From NCBI RefSeq assembly GCF_030409235.1, contig NZ_JAUFPO010000009.1:1-64000 (forward strand): DNA of 64,000 bases. The letters run 5' to 3'. Positions 34,735 through 47,484 of this stretch are shown one piece after another. The notes below the pieces were generated by a model. It ran no database searches. It saw only the letters and a program-made list of their open reading frames with translations, and had not been told where the DNA came from. Within the stretch, counting starts at the first letter, position 1, and each line of letters begins with the position of its first letter. The DNA is from Halomonas almeriensis (GTDB lineage Bacteria > Pseudomonadota > Gammaproteobacteria > Pseudomonadales > Halomonadaceae). Both the position numbers and the translations under genes were made by a program.

Positions 34735-35040
34735 ATGGCTAAGAAGAGCATGGTAGAACGTGAGGAAAAGCGCACCAAGCTGGTGGCCAAGTATGCTGCC
34801 AAGCGCGCTGCACTCAAGGCGGTTATCCACGACGTGAACGCCTCTGACGAAGAGCGCTTCGACGCACAGCTCAAGTTGCAACAGTTGCCGCGTGATTCAA
34901 GCCCGGTTCGCCAGACGAACCGTTGCAGCATCACCGGTCGTCCGCACGGCTACTACAACAAGTTTGGCCTTGCCCGTAACAAGCTGCGTGAAGCCGCCAT
35001 GCGTGGCGACGTCCCTGGCCTCAAGAAGTCCAGCTGGTAA
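34735..35040 (+). CDS. rpsN: 30S ribosomal protein S14 (zinc-independent form)
   Basis: S14 completes the 30S head. The 101-aa protein ([24 protein letters not shown]) is the long C-minus type, which lacks the paired CxxC motifs and does not need zinc. The C-terminal [25 protein letters not shown] is conserved. Confidence 0.96.
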   Translation: MAKKSMVEREEKRTKLVAKYAAKRAALKAVIHDVNASDEERFDAQLKLQQLPRDSSPVRQTNRCSITGRPHGYYNKFGLARNKLREAAMRGDVPGLKKSSW

Positions 35041-35072
35041 CGCCACGCAGAATCATCAGGAGCGCAACGTAA

Positions 35073-35465
35073 ATGAGCATGCAAGACACTCTAGCGGATA
35101 TGTGTACCCGTATTCGCAATGCGCAGATGGCCACCAAGGAGACGGTTTCCATGCCGTCCTCCAAGCTCAAGGTCGAGGTGGCCCGCGTGCTGAAGGAAGA
35201 AGGTTTCGTGGCTGACTATGCCGTTAGTGATTCCGCCAAGCCGGAATTGAGCGTGACCCTCAAGTACTTCGAAGGCAAGCCGGTCATCGAACATCTGCAG
35301 CGGGTCTCCAAGCCGTCTCTGCGCAACTACAAAGGCAAGGACTCCCTGCCCAAGGTTGCCGATGGTCTGGGTATCGCGATCGTCACCACCTCCAACGGGG
35401 TGATGACCGACCGTGCGGCTCGTCAGGCTGGTGTCGGTGGCGAAGTCATCTGCACCGTATTCTAG
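35073..35465 (+). CDS. rpsH: 30S ribosomal protein S8
   Basis: S8 binds the central domain of 16S rRNA and in E. coli represses the spc operon at the rplX-rplE region. The 130-aa product ([20 protein letters not shown]) ends with [11 protein letters not shown], the normal family terminus. Ribosome binding site AGGAG. Confidence 0.97.
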   Translation: MSMQDTLADMCTRIRNAQMATKETVSMPSSKLKVEVARVLKEEGFVADYAVSDSAKPELSVTLKYFEGKPVIEHLQRVSKPSLRNYKGKDSLPKVADGLGIAIVTTSNGVMTDRAARQAGVGGEVICTVF

Positions 35466-35474
35466 GAGTTTGGA

Positions 35475-36005
35475 ATGTCCCGCGTAGCCAAATATCCGGT
35501 TAAACTGCCTAGCGGCGTCGAGGTCAAGCTCGACGGTGATCAGCTGTCCGTGAAAGGAAGTCAGGGCGAAATGTCCATGACGGTCCATTCCGATGTGGCC
35601 CTCGGCCAGGAAGACGGTCAGCTGACATTCCAGCCGAGCGAGTCCGCCAAGAGCTGGGCAATGGTCGGCACCACCCGTGCACTGGTTCAGAACCTGGTCA
35701 CGGGCGTGTCAGAGGGCTTCAGCCGGTCCCTCGAAATCAACGGCGTCGGTTATCGTGCACAAGCGAGTGGCCAGACGCTCAACCTGACACTGGGCTTCTC
35801 CCACCCGGTCGAGTATCAACTGCCCGAGGGTGTCACGGCCGAAACGCCGAAGAACACCACCATCGTGCTGAAGAGCGCGGACAAGCAGAAGCTCGGCCAG
35901 GTTGCCGCGGAAATCCGCGCCTTCCGTCCGCCCGAGCCCTACAAGGGCAAGGGTATTCGGTATGGCGACGAGGTTGTCCGCCGCAAAGAAGCCAAGAAGA
36001 AGTAA
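35475..36005 (+). CDS. rplF: 50S ribosomal protein L6
   Basis: L6 lies near the sarcin-ricin loop and the GTPase centre. The 176-aa product ([28 protein letters not shown]) contains the two repeated L6 folds and the terminal [18 protein letters not shown]. It is 9 nt downstream of rpsH. Confidence 0.97.
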   Translation: MSRVAKYPVKLPSGVEVKLDGDQLSVKGSQGEMSMTVHSDVALGQEDGQLTFQPSESAKSWAMVGTTRALVQNLVTGVSEGFSRSLEINGVGYRAQASGQTLNLTLGFSHPVEYQLPEGVTAETPKNTTIVLKSADKQKLGQVAAEIRAFRPPEPYKGKGIRYGDEVVRRKEAKKK

Positions 36006-36014
36006 GGCAGGGTT

Positions 36015-36365
36015 ATGAACGCGAAGAAAGAATCTCGTCTCCGTCGTGCCCGCCGCGCTCGTGCCAAGATCCGCGAGCAGGGCGTGTATCGCCTGTGCGT
36101 CAATCGTACCCCGCGCCACATCTACGCGCAGATTATCTCGCCTGATGGTGGCAAGGTGCTCGCCAGCGCTTCTACGCTGGACAAGGCCCTGCGCGAGGGA
36201 ACGACTGGCAATGTCGACGCTGCGACCCAGGTCGGCTCCATGATTGCCGAGCGCGCCAAGCAGGCAGGCATCACCCAAGTGGCTTTCGATCGTGCCGGGT
36301 TCAAGTACCACGGTCGCGTCAAGGCCCTGGCCGACGCCGCTCGTGAAGGCGGCCTGGAATTCTAA
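36015..36365 (+). CDS. rplR: 50S ribosomal protein L18
   Basis: L18 brings 5S rRNA into the 50S subunit together with L5. The 116-aa product ([29 protein letters not shown]) has the basic N terminus and the closing [28 protein letters not shown] sequence, here with [10 protein letters not shown]. Standard length. Confidence 0.96.
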   Translation: MNAKKESRLRRARRARAKIREQGVYRLCVNRTPRHIYAQIISPDGGKVLASASTLDKALREGTTGNVDAATQVGSMIAERAKQAGITQVAFDRAGFKYHGRVKALADAAREGGLEF

Positions 36366-36376
36366 AGGGTTTTACG

Positions 36377-36877
36377 ATGGCGAAGAACGAACAGCAAGAC
36401 GGCGATCTGCAAGAAAAGCTCGTGCAGGTCAACCGTGTCGCCAAGGTGGTCAAGGGAGGTCGTATCTTCGGCTTCACCGCACTGACTGTCGTGGGCGACG
36501 GTAAGGGCCGTGTCGGCTTCGGCCGCGGCAAGGCACGTGAGGTCCCGGTGGCGATTCAGAAGGCCATGGACCAGGCGCGTCGCAACATGGTCAAGGTCAA
36601 TCTCTCGGGCCAAACCCTGCAGTATTCCGTCAAGGCACGCCACGGTGCGTCCAAGGTCTACATGCAGCCGGCGTCCGAAGGTACCGGGATCATTGCTGGC
36701 GGTGCCATGCGTTCCGTGCTCGAGCTGGCTGGCGTCCACGACGTCCTGGCCAAGTGCTATGGCTCCACTAACCCGGTGAATGTGGTGCGTGCGACCGTCA
36801 ATGGTCTGGCCGCACAGCGTTCGCCGGAAGACGTGGCCGCCAAGCGCGGTCTGTCAGTCGAAGCGATCACGGGGTAA
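36377..36877 (+). CDS. rpsE: 30S ribosomal protein S5
   Basis: S5 acts at the mRNA entry and in decoding fidelity. The 166-aa product contains the S5 double-stranded-RNA-binding fold ([21 protein letters not shown]) and the spectinomycin-region loop without changes that I recognise as resistance mutations. It overlaps nothing and leads into rpmD after 5 nt. Confidence 0.96.
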   Translation: MAKNEQQDGDLQEKLVQVNRVAKVVKGGRIFGFTALTVVGDGKGRVGFGRGKAREVPVAIQKAMDQARRNMVKVNLSGQTLQYSVKARHGASKVYMQPASEGTGIIAGGAMRSVLELAGVHDVLAKCYGSTNPVNVVRATVNGLAAQRSPEDVAAKRGLSVEAITG

Positions 36878-36882
36878 GTACC

Positions 36883-37065
36883 ATGTCAGCAACGATCAAG
36901 GTTACCCAGACCCGCAGTACCATCGGCGTGGTGGCCAAGCACAAGGCCACCATGAAAGGCCTCGGCCTGCGTCGCATCGGTCACACGGTTCAACTGGAAG
37001 ACACCCCCGCCGTGCGCGGCATGATCCACAAGGTCAACTACCTTGTGCGTGTTGAGGGAGAGTAA
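36883..37065 (+). CDS. rpmD: 50S ribosomal protein L30
   Basis: L30 is a small 50S protein, 60 aa here ([21 protein letters not shown]), with the conserved [26 protein letters not shown] segment. It is in the conserved rpsE-rpmD-rplO order. Confidence 0.96.
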   Translation: MSATIKVTQTRSTIGVVAKHKATMKGLGLRRIGHTVQLEDTPAVRGMIHKVNYLVRVEGE

Positions 37066-37068
37066 TCC

Positions 37069-37503
37069 ATGAAACTCAATAGCCTGAGCCCGGCACCGGG
37101 CTCCAAGCACGCCGAGAAGCGCGTTGGTCGTGGCGTGGGCTCCGGTCTGGGCAAGACCGGTGGCCGCGGTCACAAGGGCCTCAAGTCGCGCAGCGGTGGC
37201 AGCGTGAAGCCAGGCTTCGAAGGCGGTCAGATGCCGTTGCAGCGTCGCCTGCCGAAGTTTGGTTTCACCTCCGCCAAGGCGATGGTTTCCGAGGAAGTCC
37301 GTCTGGCCGAACTCGGCCGGGTCGAGGGTGGCGAGGTCACCCTGGAAAGCCTCAAGCAAGCCAACGTGCTCAAGGATGCCACCAAGCATGCCAAGGTCAT
37401 CCTTTCCGGCGATCTGAACAAGGCGGTTACGGTCCGCGGCCTCAAGGTCACCAAGGGTGCCCGTGCTGCGATCGAAGCCGCCGGCGGCAAAGTAGAGGAC
37501 TAA
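37069..37503 (+). CDS. rplO: 50S ribosomal protein L15
   Basis: L15 is a late-assembly 50S protein. The 144-aa product has the glycine-rich N-terminal extension ([21 protein letters not shown]) that threads into rRNA, then the globular domain. Its TAA is directly followed by the secY ATG, so the secY ribosome binding site lies inside rplO. Confidence 0.97.
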   Translation: MKLNSLSPAPGSKHAEKRVGRGVGSGLGKTGGRGHKGLKSRSGGSVKPGFEGGQMPLQRRLPKFGFTSAKAMVSEEVRLAELGRVEGGEVTLESLKQANVLKDATKHAKVILSGDLNKAVTVRGLKVTKGARAAIEAAGGKVED

Positions 37504-38835
37504 ATGGCCAAGTCAGGAAACATGCCGGCGAAGGGCAGCGGTCTGAGTGAACTGTGGGCGCGTCTGCGCTTTGTGCTCCTCGCCATCGTGGTCTACCGTA
37601 TCGGTGCCCACATTCCCGTCCCCGGTATCAATCCTGACCAGCTTGCTGCCTTGTTCAGGGAGCAGCAGGGCACCATCCTGGGCATGTTCAACATGTTCTC
37701 GGGCGGTGCCCTGGAGCGCATGAGTATCCTCGCGCTGGGCATCATGCCCTACATCTCGGCGTCGATCATCATGCAGCTGCTGACGGCCGTCTCGCCTCAG
37801 CTCGAGCAGCTGAAGAAAGAGGGCGAGGCCGGCCGCCGCAAGATCAGTCAGTACACCCGCTATGGCACGGTACTGCTGGCGTTCATCCAGGCTTCCGGCA
37901 TGTCCGTCGGTCTGGCCAGCCAGGGTATCGCCTACACGGCTGATTTCAGCTTCTATTTCACCGCCATCGTGACCTTTGTCTGCGGTGCGGTGTTCCTGAT
38001 GTGGCTGGGTGAGCAGATCACCGAGAAGGGGATCGGCAACGGGATTTCTCTGCTGATCTTCGCGGGTATCGTGGCCGGCTTCCCGGGAGCTATCGGCCAG
38101 GCGTTCGAGCTGGCACGCAATGAAGGTGCTTGGAACGTCCTGCCGCTGCTGGCCCTTTCCGCGCTGGGCATCGCCACAGTGGCGTTCATCGTCTTCATCG
38201 AGCGCGGCCAGCGCCGCCTCACGGTGAACTACCCGCGGCGCCAGGTCGGCAACAAGATGTACGCCGGACAGAGCAGCTATCTGCCGCTGAAGGTCAATAT
38301 GGCGGGTGTCATACCCGCGATCTTTGCCTCGAGCATTCTGTTGTTCCCGGCGTCGCTGGGCCAGTGGGTTGGCGCCGGCGATGGCATGGAGTGGTTGCAA
38401 CGGGCTTCCCAGGCTCTGGCCCCGGGGCAGCCACTTTACATCTTGCTTTTCGCTGCAGCGGTGGTATTCTTCTGCTTCTTTTACACAGCGCTGGTCTTCA
38501 ATCCCAAGGATGTCGCCGACAACCTCAAGAAGTCGGGGGCTTTTCTGCCGGGTATTCGCCCCGGCGAGCAGACCGCTCGCTATGTCGACAAGGTCATGAC
38601 CCGTCTGACCTTGTTCGGTGCTCTCTACATCACTGCGGTTTCCCTGATGCCCCAGTTCCTGATCGTGGCGTGGAACGTGCCGTTCTTCTTTGGCGGTACC
38701 TCGCTGCTGATCGTGGTGGTGGTGGTCATGGACTTCATGGCCCAGGTGCAGTCGCACCTCATGTCGAATCAGTACGAGTCGGTGATGAAGAAGTCGAACC
38801 TGAAAGGCTATGGCAGCGGTGGTGTCATGCGCTGA
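37504..38835 (+). CDS. secY: preprotein translocase subunit SecY
   Basis: SecY is the channel of the Sec translocon, with ten membrane helices over 443 aa. Conserved parts include [11 protein letters not shown] in the first periplasmic entry, the plug region [33 protein letters not shown], and cytoplasmic loop C5 with [33 protein letters not shown]. There is zero spacing after rplO (TAAATG), so its synthesis is coupled to L15. It partners with the SecE encoded at 11.6 kb. Confidence 0.97.
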   Translation: MAKSGNMPAKGSGLSELWARLRFVLLAIVVYRIGAHIPVPGINPDQLAALFREQQGTILGMFNMFSGGALERMSILALGIMPYISASIIMQLLTAVSPQLEQLKKEGEAGRRKISQYTRYGTVLLAFIQASGMSVGLASQGIAYTADFSFYFTAIVTFVCGAVFLMWLGEQITEKGIGNGISLLIFAGIVAGFPGAIGQAFELARNEGAWNVLPLLALSALGIATVAFIVFIERGQRRLTVNYPRRQVGNKMYAGQSSYLPLKVNMAGVIPAIFASSILLFPASLGQWVGAGDGMEWLQRASQALAPGQPLYILLFAAAVVFFCFFYTALVFNPKDVADNLKKSGAFLPGIRPGEQTARYVDKVMTRLTLFGALYITAVSLMPQFLIVAWNVPFFFGGTSLLIVVVVVMDFMAQVQSHLMSNQYESVMKKSNLKGYGSGGVMR

Positions 38836-38886
38836 TGGCGTAGCCGGATGACCCGGCGCGCCACAAGCCGAATCTGGAGAAAGAAC

Positions 38887-39000
38887 ATGAAAGTTCGAGC
38901 TTCTGTAAAGAAAATGTGCCGCAAGTGCAAGATTATTCGTCGCAATGGCGCCGTGCGCGTCATCTGCAGCGAGCCGCGGCACAAGCAGCGCCAGGGCTGA
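38887..39000 (+). CDS. rpmJ: 50S ribosomal protein L36 (zinc-binding form)
   Basis: L36 is the smallest ribosomal protein; 37 codons encode [20 protein letters not shown] and end [12 protein letters not shown]. The zinc ligands Cys11, Cys14, Cys27 and His32 are all present, so this is the C-plus form. GGAG lies eight bases before the ATG. It lies between secY and rpsM as in other gammaproteobacteria. Confidence 0.97.
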   Translation: MKVRASVKKMCRKCKIIRRNGAVRVICSEPRHKQRQG

Positions 39001-39038
39001 ACCCCTGGGCTGTGATGAACCGGGTGCCGGCATGCCCC

Positions 39039-39067
39039 TTGCCCTGTAGCGGGAAAAGGGGTATGCT
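39039..39067 (+). promoter_or_regulatory. alpha operon (rpsM) promoter and leader
   Basis: TTGCCC (39039-39044) and TATGCT (39062-39067) are 17 bp apart in the 124-nt rpmJ-rpsM gap. CCCCTT and AAGGGG flank the spacer and could pair, so the region may also end spc transcripts. About 50 nt of leader remain before rpsM for S4-type regulation. Confidence 0.55.
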
Positions 39068-39124
39068 GTTGCGCCTTTTAAAGATGATCCAACGAGCAAG
39101 CCGCTCAAATTTCGGAGTAAGCTG

Positions 39125-39481
39125 ATGGCCCGTATTGCAGGCGTCAATATCCCGGACAACAAGCAAGCGGCGATCTCGCTGACCTACATCTTCGGGATTG
39201 GCCACACCACTGCACAGGATATCTGTGTGGCGGCTGGCATCGCTCCGACCGCCAAGGTGCAGGAACTGTCTTCTGAAGAGGTTGACACCCTGCGCGCCGA
39301 GGTCGGCAAGCATACCGTTGAAGGCGATCTACGTCGTGAAGTGACGCTTAACATCAAGCGCCTCATGGACCTGGGTTGCTATCGTGGTCTGCGTCATCGT
39401 CGTGGTCTTCCGCTGAACGGTCAGCGTACCAAGACCAATGCGCGTACCCGCAAGGGCCCGCGCAAGCCGATCCGCAAATAA
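39125..39481 (+). CDS. rpsM: 30S ribosomal protein S13
   Basis: S13 forms head bridges to the 50S and contacts P-site tRNA. The 118-aa product ([33 protein letters not shown]) ends in the basic tail [18 protein letters not shown] that reaches the tRNA. It is the first gene of the alpha operon. Confidence 0.97.
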   Translation: MARIAGVNIPDNKQAAISLTYIFGIGHTTAQDICVAAGIAPTAKVQELSSEEVDTLRAEVGKHTVEGDLRREVTLNIKRLMDLGCYRGLRHRRGLPLNGQRTKTNARTRKGPRKPIRK

Positions 39482-39520
39482 CACGCACGTTCTGGCGTAA
39501 CGACAGGAATAGACATCAAC

Positions 39521-39907
39521 ATGGCTAACCCGCGTAGCAACCGTAAAAAGGTTAAAAAGCAGGTAGTGGATGCGGTTGCGCATATCCACGCCTCTTTTAA
39601 CAACACGATCATTACGATCACAGACCGCCAGGGCAACGCTCTGTCATGGGCGACTGCCGGTGGTTCGGGTTTTCGTGGTTCTCGCAAGAGCACCCCGTTC
39701 GCTGCTCAAGTGGCAAGTGAACGTGCAGCAACTGCTGCAGCCGATTATGGTGTGAAAAACGTCGACGTGCTGGTCAAAGGCCCCGGTCCTGGCCGTGAAT
39801 CCGCCGTGCGTGCACTGAATGCCGCCGGCTTCCGCGTGCAAAGCATCACCGACGCGACGCCCATTCCCCACAATGGCTGCCGTCCGCCGAAGAAACGCCG
39901 CGTTTAA
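39521..39907 (+). CDS. rpsK: 30S ribosomal protein S11
   Basis: S11 lines the mRNA exit on the 30S platform. The 128-aa product carries [21 protein letters not shown] and the C-terminal [18 protein letters not shown]. Standard length and order. Confidence 0.97.
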   Translation: MANPRSNRKKVKKQVVDAVAHIHASFNNTIITITDRQGNALSWATAGGSGFRGSRKSTPFAAQVASERAATAAADYGVKNVDVLVKGPGPGRESAVRALNAAGFRVQSITDATPIPHNGCRPPKKRRV

Positions 39908-39919
39908 GGAGACAGATTC

Positions 39920-40540
39920 ATGGCTCGTTATATTGGACCGAAGTGCAAGCTGTCTCGTCGTGAAGGCACCGACCTCTTTCTGAAGAGCGGTGTGACTCCC
40001 TTCGAGAAGAAGTGCAAATCCGAGCAGATCCCGGGTGTGCACGGCCAGCGCCGTCAGCGTATTTCCGAATACGGCTCGCAGCTTCGCGAGAAGCAGAAAG
40101 TCCGCCGCATGTATGGCGTACTCGAAAAGCAGTTCCGCAACTACTACAAGGAAGCGGCCCGTCAGAAGGGCGCTACCGGTGAAGTGCTGTTGCAGCTGCT
40201 GGAATCCCGACTGGACAACGTCGTCTATCGCATGGGCTTCGGCGCCACGCGTTCCGAGGCGCGTCAGCTGGTCAGCCACAAGGCGATCGCGGTCAATGGC
40301 CGAAGCGTCAATGTGGCGTCCTACAAGGTCAAGCCGGGTGACGTGGTCTCCGTCCGCGAGAAGGCCAAGAACCAGGCCCGCATCCAGAATGCCCTGGCCA
40401 TCGCGGCCAACCGTGGTGATGTGAGCTGGGTCGAGACGGATGCCAAGAAGATGGAAGGCACATTCAAGGCCCTGCCTGAACGCGGTGACCTGTCTGCCGA
40501 CATCAACGAAAACCTGATCGTCGAGCTGTACTCGAAATAA
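39920..40540 (+). CDS. rpsD: 30S ribosomal protein S4
   Basis: S4 nucleates 30S assembly, affects accuracy and in E. coli represses the alpha operon. The 206-aa product begins [24 protein letters not shown] and holds the S4 RNA-binding domain ([28 protein letters not shown]). A single Cys near the N terminus and no CxxC pairs indicate the zinc-independent form. Confidence 0.97.
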   Translation: MARYIGPKCKLSRREGTDLFLKSGVTPFEKKCKSEQIPGVHGQRRQRISEYGSQLREKQKVRRMYGVLEKQFRNYYKEAARQKGATGEVLLQLLESRLDNVVYRMGFGATRSEARQLVSHKAIAVNGRSVNVASYKVKPGDVVSVREKAKNQARIQNALAIAANRGDVSWVETDAKKMEGTFKALPERGDLSADINENLIVELYSK

Positions 40541-40622
40541 GCGGCCCGGCCGCACTGCTTCCCGGTGACGGGGAGCAGGTTTCAGTACCGAGTATCCGTT
40601 TGGCAGCCTGATAGGTGTTCAT

Positions 40623-41621
40623 ATGCAGCGTTCAGTGACAGAGTTTCTCCGTCCTCGCGATATCAAGGTCGAAGAGACCAGCGCACATCACGCGAAGATT
40701 GTGCTCGAGCCCTTCGAACGTGGCTTCGGCCACACACTGGGCAATGCTCTGCGTCGCATCCTGCTCTCCTCCATGCCCGGCTGTGCCGTGGTCGAGGCCG
40801 AGATCCAGGGAGTCGAGCACGAGTACAGCGCGATCGAGGGTGTTCAGGAAGATGTGATCGAAATTCTCCTGAACCTCAAGGACGTGGCGATCAAGATGCA
40901 TAGCCGCGACGAGGCGGTGCTCTCGCTGAACAAGCAGGGCCCGGCCGTCGTGACAGCGGGTGACATTGCTCTCGACCACGATGTCGAAGTCGTCAATCCC
41001 GAGCATATCATTGCCCACGTCAACGAAGGTGCCGAGCTGAAGATGCAGCTCAAGATCGCGCGCGGTCGCGGCTACGAGCCGGCCGATGTGCGTGGCGAAG
41101 GCGACGACGAGTCTCGCACTATCGGCCGCCTGCAGCTGGATGCAACCTTCAGCCCCGTCCGTCGTGTTTCCTACTCCGTCGAAGCGGCTCGTGTCGAACA
41201 GCGTACTGACCTCGACAAGCTGATCATCGACCTGGAAACCGACGGCACCCTGGATCCGGAAGAGGCGATCCGTCGCAGCGCGACCATCCTGCAGGAGCAG
41301 TTGGCCGCGTTTGTTGACCTGGAAGCCGACAAGGAACAGGAAGTCGAAGAGGAAGAGGATCACATCGATCCCATCCTGCTGCGCCCCGTAGACGATCTCG
41401 AGTTGACCGTCCGCAGCGCCAACTGTCTGAAAGCCGAGAATATCTACTACATCGGAGACCTTATTCAGCGCACCGAAGTCGAGCTGCTGAAGACTCCGAA
41501 TCTCGGCAAGAAATCGTTGAACGAGATCAAGGACGTGTTGGCCGCTCGTGGCCTGTCCCTTGGCATGCGGCTGGACAACTGGCCACCCGCTAGCCTGAAG
41601 GACGACAAGGCCTCCGCGTGA
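40623..41621 (+). CDS. rpoA: DNA-directed RNA polymerase subunit alpha
   Basis: RpoA is the assembly scaffold of RNA polymerase and the contact for many activators and UP elements. The 332-aa protein has the N-terminal dimerisation domain ([21 protein letters not shown]), an acidic linker ([14 protein letters not shown]) and the C-terminal domain ([26 protein letters not shown], then [23 protein letters not shown]). An 82-nt gap after rpsD allows regulation separate from S4. Confidence 0.98.
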   Translation: MQRSVTEFLRPRDIKVEETSAHHAKIVLEPFERGFGHTLGNALRRILLSSMPGCAVVEAEIQGVEHEYSAIEGVQEDVIEILLNLKDVAIKMHSRDEAVLSLNKQGPAVVTAGDIALDHDVEVVNPEHIIAHVNEGAELKMQLKIARGRGYEPADVRGEGDDESRTIGRLQLDATFSPVRRVSYSVEAARVEQRTDLDKLIIDLETDGTLDPEEAIRRSATILQEQLAAFVDLEADKEQEVEEEEDHIDPILLRPVDDLELTVRSANCLKAENIYYIGDLIQRTEVELLKTPNLGKKSLNEIKDVLAARGLSLGMRLDNWPPASLKDDKASA

Positions 41622-41660
41622 GTGTCGACTCGAGTCCCAGTTTGGTAAGGAATTACAACC

Positions 41661-42044
41661 ATGCGTCATCGTAAGAGTGGTCGTCATCTGAATCGCACCA
41701 GCTCACATCGCCAAGCCATGTTCAAGAACATGTGCGTGTCGCTGGTCGAGCATGAAATGATCAAGACAACACTGCCCAAGGCCAAGGAACTGCGTCGTCA
41801 TATCGAGCCGCTGATCACCCTGGCTAAGCAGGATAGCGTCGCGAATCGTCGTCTGGCCTTCAGTCGCACCCGCTCCAAGGAAGCGGTCGGCAAGCTCTTC
41901 AATGAGCTGGGTCCGCGTTACGCCGAGCGCCCGGGCGGTTACGTCCGTGTGCTGAAGTGCGGCTACCGCACCGGCGACAACGCCCCCATGGCCTACGTCG
42001 AACTCGTCGACCGTCCGGTCATCGAGGAAGCCGCCGAGGACTGA
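41661..42044 (+). CDS. rplQ: 50S ribosomal protein L17
   Basis: L17 is at the base of the tunnel exit. The 127-aa product ([45 protein letters not shown]) is typical, with [28 protein letters not shown] sequence ([16 protein letters not shown]). It closes the alpha operon and is followed by a strong terminator. Confidence 0.97.
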   Translation: MRHRKSGRHLNRTSSHRQAMFKNMCVSLVEHEMIKTTLPKAKELRRHIEPLITLAKQDSVANRRLAFSRTRSKEAVGKLFNELGPRYAERPGGYVRVLKCGYRTGDNAPMAYVELVDRPVIEEAAED

Positions 42045-42071
42045 TCCTCGCGCGCAACCTCGCGGCGAAAC

Positions 42072-42101
42072 AAAACCGGCTCCCCAGGGAGCCGGTTTTT
42101 T
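42072..42101. terminator. bidirectional terminator between rplQ and uvrA
   Basis: AAAACCGGCTCC (42072-42083) pairs with GGAGCCGGTTTT (42088-42099) around a short loop, with T and A tracts on either side. It can terminate both the alpha operon and the convergent uvrA transcript. Confidence 0.92.
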
Positions 42102-42238
42102 AGTTTCGAGCTGGCAGAGCGGCGCTGCACGCCTGGAAGCTGGAAGACGAGCTACGAGCTACGAGCTACGAGCCCGAGTCGCGACTTTGCGCTGCTCGTG
42201 GCTCGCGGCTCGTCACTCGTTTGAGCTTCGCAACTGGG

Positions 42239-45112
<2,874 letters not shown>

Positions 45113-45137
45113 CTCTGCGAGACACGGTAAAAAGTCG

Positions 45138-45167
45138 ATTATACGTGGCTGCTCGTGGCCGCGGCAA
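45138..45167 (-). promoter_or_regulatory. probable uvrA promoter
   Basis: On the minus strand TATAAT (45143-45138) is preceded at 18 bp by TTGCCG (45167-45162). The uvrA ATG lies about 25 nt downstream of the -10, leaving a short leader. Confidence 0.55.
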
Positions 45168-45263
45168 AGCCTGCCCGGCTTTGGCTTTCCTCGGGTGCTG
45201 GCAAACCGCTAGAATATGCACTCCATTCAAGGGCGCTTGCCCGTTCACGGAAACGCCACCCCT

Positions 45264-46661
45264 ATGCGAAAGGTCTCTGGACTGCTGTTGCCCTCGGAGC
45301 GACGCGCCATTGTCGGCCTGGCCGGCCTGTATGCCTCGCGCATGCTGGGACTGTTCATGGTGCTGCCGGTGCTGGCCCTGTATGCCGAGGATCTGCAGGG
45401 CGCGACTCCCTTGCTGGTGGGGCTGGCGCTGGGGATCTATGGCCTGACCCAGGCGGCGCTGCAGATTCCCTTCGGCCTCGTTTCCGATCGTATCGGTCGC
45501 AAGCCGGTCATTGCCGTCGGGCTGTGTCTGTTCATCCTGGGTAGCATCGTAGCCGCCGAGGCACAGAGTATCGGCATGGTCATCGCCGGTCGCTGTCTAC
45601 AGGGCAGTGGCGCCGTGGCAGCGGCCATAATGGCCCTGCTGGCCGACCAGACCCGAGAGGAAGTGCGCACCGCCGCCATGGCCACGATCGGCCTGTCGAT
45701 CGGCGTTGCCTTTGGCGTGGCCATGGTGCTGGGGCCTCTGGTGTCGGCGCAATTCGGCCTCGGTGGCGTCTTCTGGTTCACGGCCGCCTTGTCGGCCCTG
45801 GGCATGCTGGTACTCTGGAAGCTGGTGCCGCCTGCGCCACGCCGTGCCAGACACCAGGATGTCGGTCTCGACCGTGACCAGTTGAAGCACATCCTGGGGC
45901 GCATGGATCTGTGGCGCATGGACGCCTCGATCTTTGCCCTGCACCTGATTCTGATGGCGCTGTTCGTGGCCGTGCCCTTTCGGCTGGTCGAGGCCGGCAT
46001 TCCTGGCGCGCAGCATGGCTGGGTCTATCTGGGGCTCATGGGCATGGCCTTCGTGCTGATGGTGCCGTTGGTGATCGTGGCCGAAAAATGGCGCCGCATG
46101 AAACCCATGTGCCTGGGCGCGATAATCGCCATCACCCTCAGCCTGGCGGGCCTGGCCGGTCTGGCGCAAGGGCTCCACGGCTTGTTGTTGTGGCTGCTGA
46201 TGTTCTTCGTGGCCTTCAATCTGCTCGAGGCGACGCTGCCGTCATTGCTTAGCAAGCTGGCCCCGGCCGGTGCCAAGGGCACGGCCATGGGACTCTACTC
46301 GACCAGCCAGTTCCTGGGCGCCTTCCTGGGTGGCGTGATGGGCGGCTGGCTGTCTCAGCAATGGGGGCTGGATGCGGTTTTTGCCGGATGTGCCATGCTG
46401 GGGGTTGCCTGGCTGATGCTGATGCTCGGCATGACCCCGCCTCGCCACCTTTCCAGCGAGGTGGTCGCGTTGCACCACCAGCATGATGAGGCCGCCATGG
46501 ATACCCTGATGGCCAGGTTCGCCGATGTGGCGGGCGTCGAGGATGTACTGGTGGTGCCCGAGGAAGGGCGCGCCTATCTCAAGATTGACCGACAGCGCCT
46601 CGATGAGCAGGCCCTGGCACACCTGGTCGGCCGAGCAGAGCAGCCGCAGGACAAGGCTTGA
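45264..46661 (+). CDS. MFS transporter with C-terminal ferredoxin-like domain (YajR-like)
   Basis: A 12-helix major facilitator protein, probably a drug/proton exporter of unknown substrate. Visible features are the loop 2-3 motif GLVSDRIGRKPV (motif A), GRCLQGSGAVAAAIMALLAD (motif B region) and GLSIGVAFGVAMVLGPLV (motif C of exporters). After the last helix, about 65 residues (from MDTLMARFADVAGVEDVLVV) resemble the soluble YAM domain of E. coli YajR. I start at ATG 45264 (465 aa): the upstream ATG at 45216 directly abuts the probable -10 TAGAAT (45210-45215), too close to be on a transcript from it. Divergent from uvrA, upstream of ssb as in many relatives. Confidence 0.88.
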   Translation: MRKVSGLLLPSERRAIVGLAGLYASRMLGLFMVLPVLALYAEDLQGATPLLVGLALGIYGLTQAALQIPFGLVSDRIGRKPVIAVGLCLFILGSIVAAEAQSIGMVIAGRCLQGSGAVAAAIMALLADQTREEVRTAAMATIGLSIGVAFGVAMVLGPLVSAQFGLGGVFWFTAALSALGMLVLWKLVPPAPRRARHQDVGLDRDQLKHILGRMDLWRMDASIFALHLILMALFVAVPFRLVEAGIPGAQHGWVYLGLMGMAFVLMVPLVIVAEKWRRMKPMCLGAIIAITLSLAGLAGLAQGLHGLLLWLLMFFVAFNLLEATLPSLLSKLAPAGAKGTAMGLYSTSQFLGAFLGGVMGGWLSQQWGLDAVFAGCAMLGVAWLMLMLGMTPPRHLSSEVVALHHQHDEAAMDTLMARFADVAGVEDVLVVPEEGRAYLKIDRQRLDEQALAHLVGRAEQPQDKA

Positions 46662-46692
46662 AGCACTGGGTCGCAGCACCCTGACATGATGG

Positions 46693-46714
46693 TGGCGCCG
46701 GTTAACCGGTGCCA
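46693..46714. repeat. 22-bp near-perfect palindrome upstream of ssb
   Basis: Arms TGGCGCCGG (46693-46701) and CCGGTGCCA (46706-46714) surround TTAA; only one base pair departs from perfect symmetry. It lies 38 nt before the ssb ATG and 31 nt after the MFS stop. It could be a terminator hairpin without T tract or an operator for ssb. Confidence 0.45.
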
Positions 46715-46752
46715 AGGAATCCGCAGCATCACGTATTGATAAGGAGTCAACC

Positions 46753-47310
46753 ATGGCCCGTGGCATCAACAAGGTCATTCTCATCGGCAACCTCGGGCAG
46801 GACCCGGAAGTGCGCTTCACGGCCTCCGGCTCCGCGGTGGCCAATCTCAACCTGGCGACCACCGATACCTGGATGGACCGTCAGAGTGGTCAGCGCCAAG
46901 AACGCACCGAGTGGCATCGCGTGGTGATGTTCAACAAGACCGCCGAGATTGCCCAGCAGTATCTGCGCAAGGGCTCCAAGGTCTACATCGAGGGCCGCCT
47001 GCAGACCCGCAAGTGGCAGGACCAGAACGGCCAGGACAGGTATTCCACCGAGGTCGTTGCCAACGACATGCAGATGCTGGACGGTCGCAGTGACGGTGGC
47101 CAGGGTGGCGGCAACTTCGGCGGCGGCCAGCCGCAGCAGGGCGGCCAGTATGGCCAGCCGGCCAATCAGGGCGGTGGGCAGCCGCAACGTGCGCCTCAGC
47201 AGCCAGCGCCCCATCAGGGCGGGCAGCAGCAGGGTGGCCAGCAGGGCGGCAACTACGGCGCCCCGGACCCCGGCAGTTTCGATGACTTCGATGATGAAAT
47301 CCCGTTCTGA
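46753..47310 (+). CDS. ssb: single-stranded DNA-binding protein
   Basis: SSB coats single-stranded DNA during replication, repair and recombination and recruits partners through its tail. The OB fold occupies about residues 1-110 ([52 protein letters not shown]). A Gly/Gln-rich disordered linker (about 115-170) follows, and the acidic tip [10 protein letters not shown] is intact. Length is 185 aa against 178 in E. coli. Ribosome binding site AAGGAG. Confidence 0.97.
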   Translation: MARGINKVILIGNLGQDPEVRFTASGSAVANLNLATTDTWMDRQSGQRQERTEWHRVVMFNKTAEIAQQYLRKGSKVYIEGRLQTRKWQDQNGQDRYSTEVVANDMQMLDGRSDGGQGGGNFGGGQPQQGGQYGQPANQGGGQPQRAPQQPAPHQGGQQQGGQQGGNYGAPDPGSFDDFDDEIPF

Positions 47311-47332
47311 TCGCTGACCCCAGGGCGTCGTC

Positions 47333-47359
47333 ACCAGGCCCCGGTCCAGCGGGGCTGGT
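47333..47359 (+). terminator. hairpin after ssb
   Basis: ACCA-G-CCCC-type arms (47333-47342) can pair with GGGGCTGGT (47351-47359) with one bulge. No T tract follows, so this is a weak terminator or a stabilising hairpin. A possible -10 TAGAAT for the next operon is at 47413-47418. Confidence 0.35.
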
Positions 47360-47484
47360 GCGTTGAGGGGAAATACGGCCGGTATCCTGCCACTCCGGGT
47401 GTGGACCTGGTGTAGAATGGTGCCCGCTCCGGGACGCCTTGTGGCGTCTCCCGAGCCCGGCCGGACCATCGAAAAGGAGTTGTC

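Noticed and set aside
42148..42219. CRISPR-like array
   Set aside because: The repeats are contiguous 7-mers with no unique spacers of constant length and no cas genes nearby.
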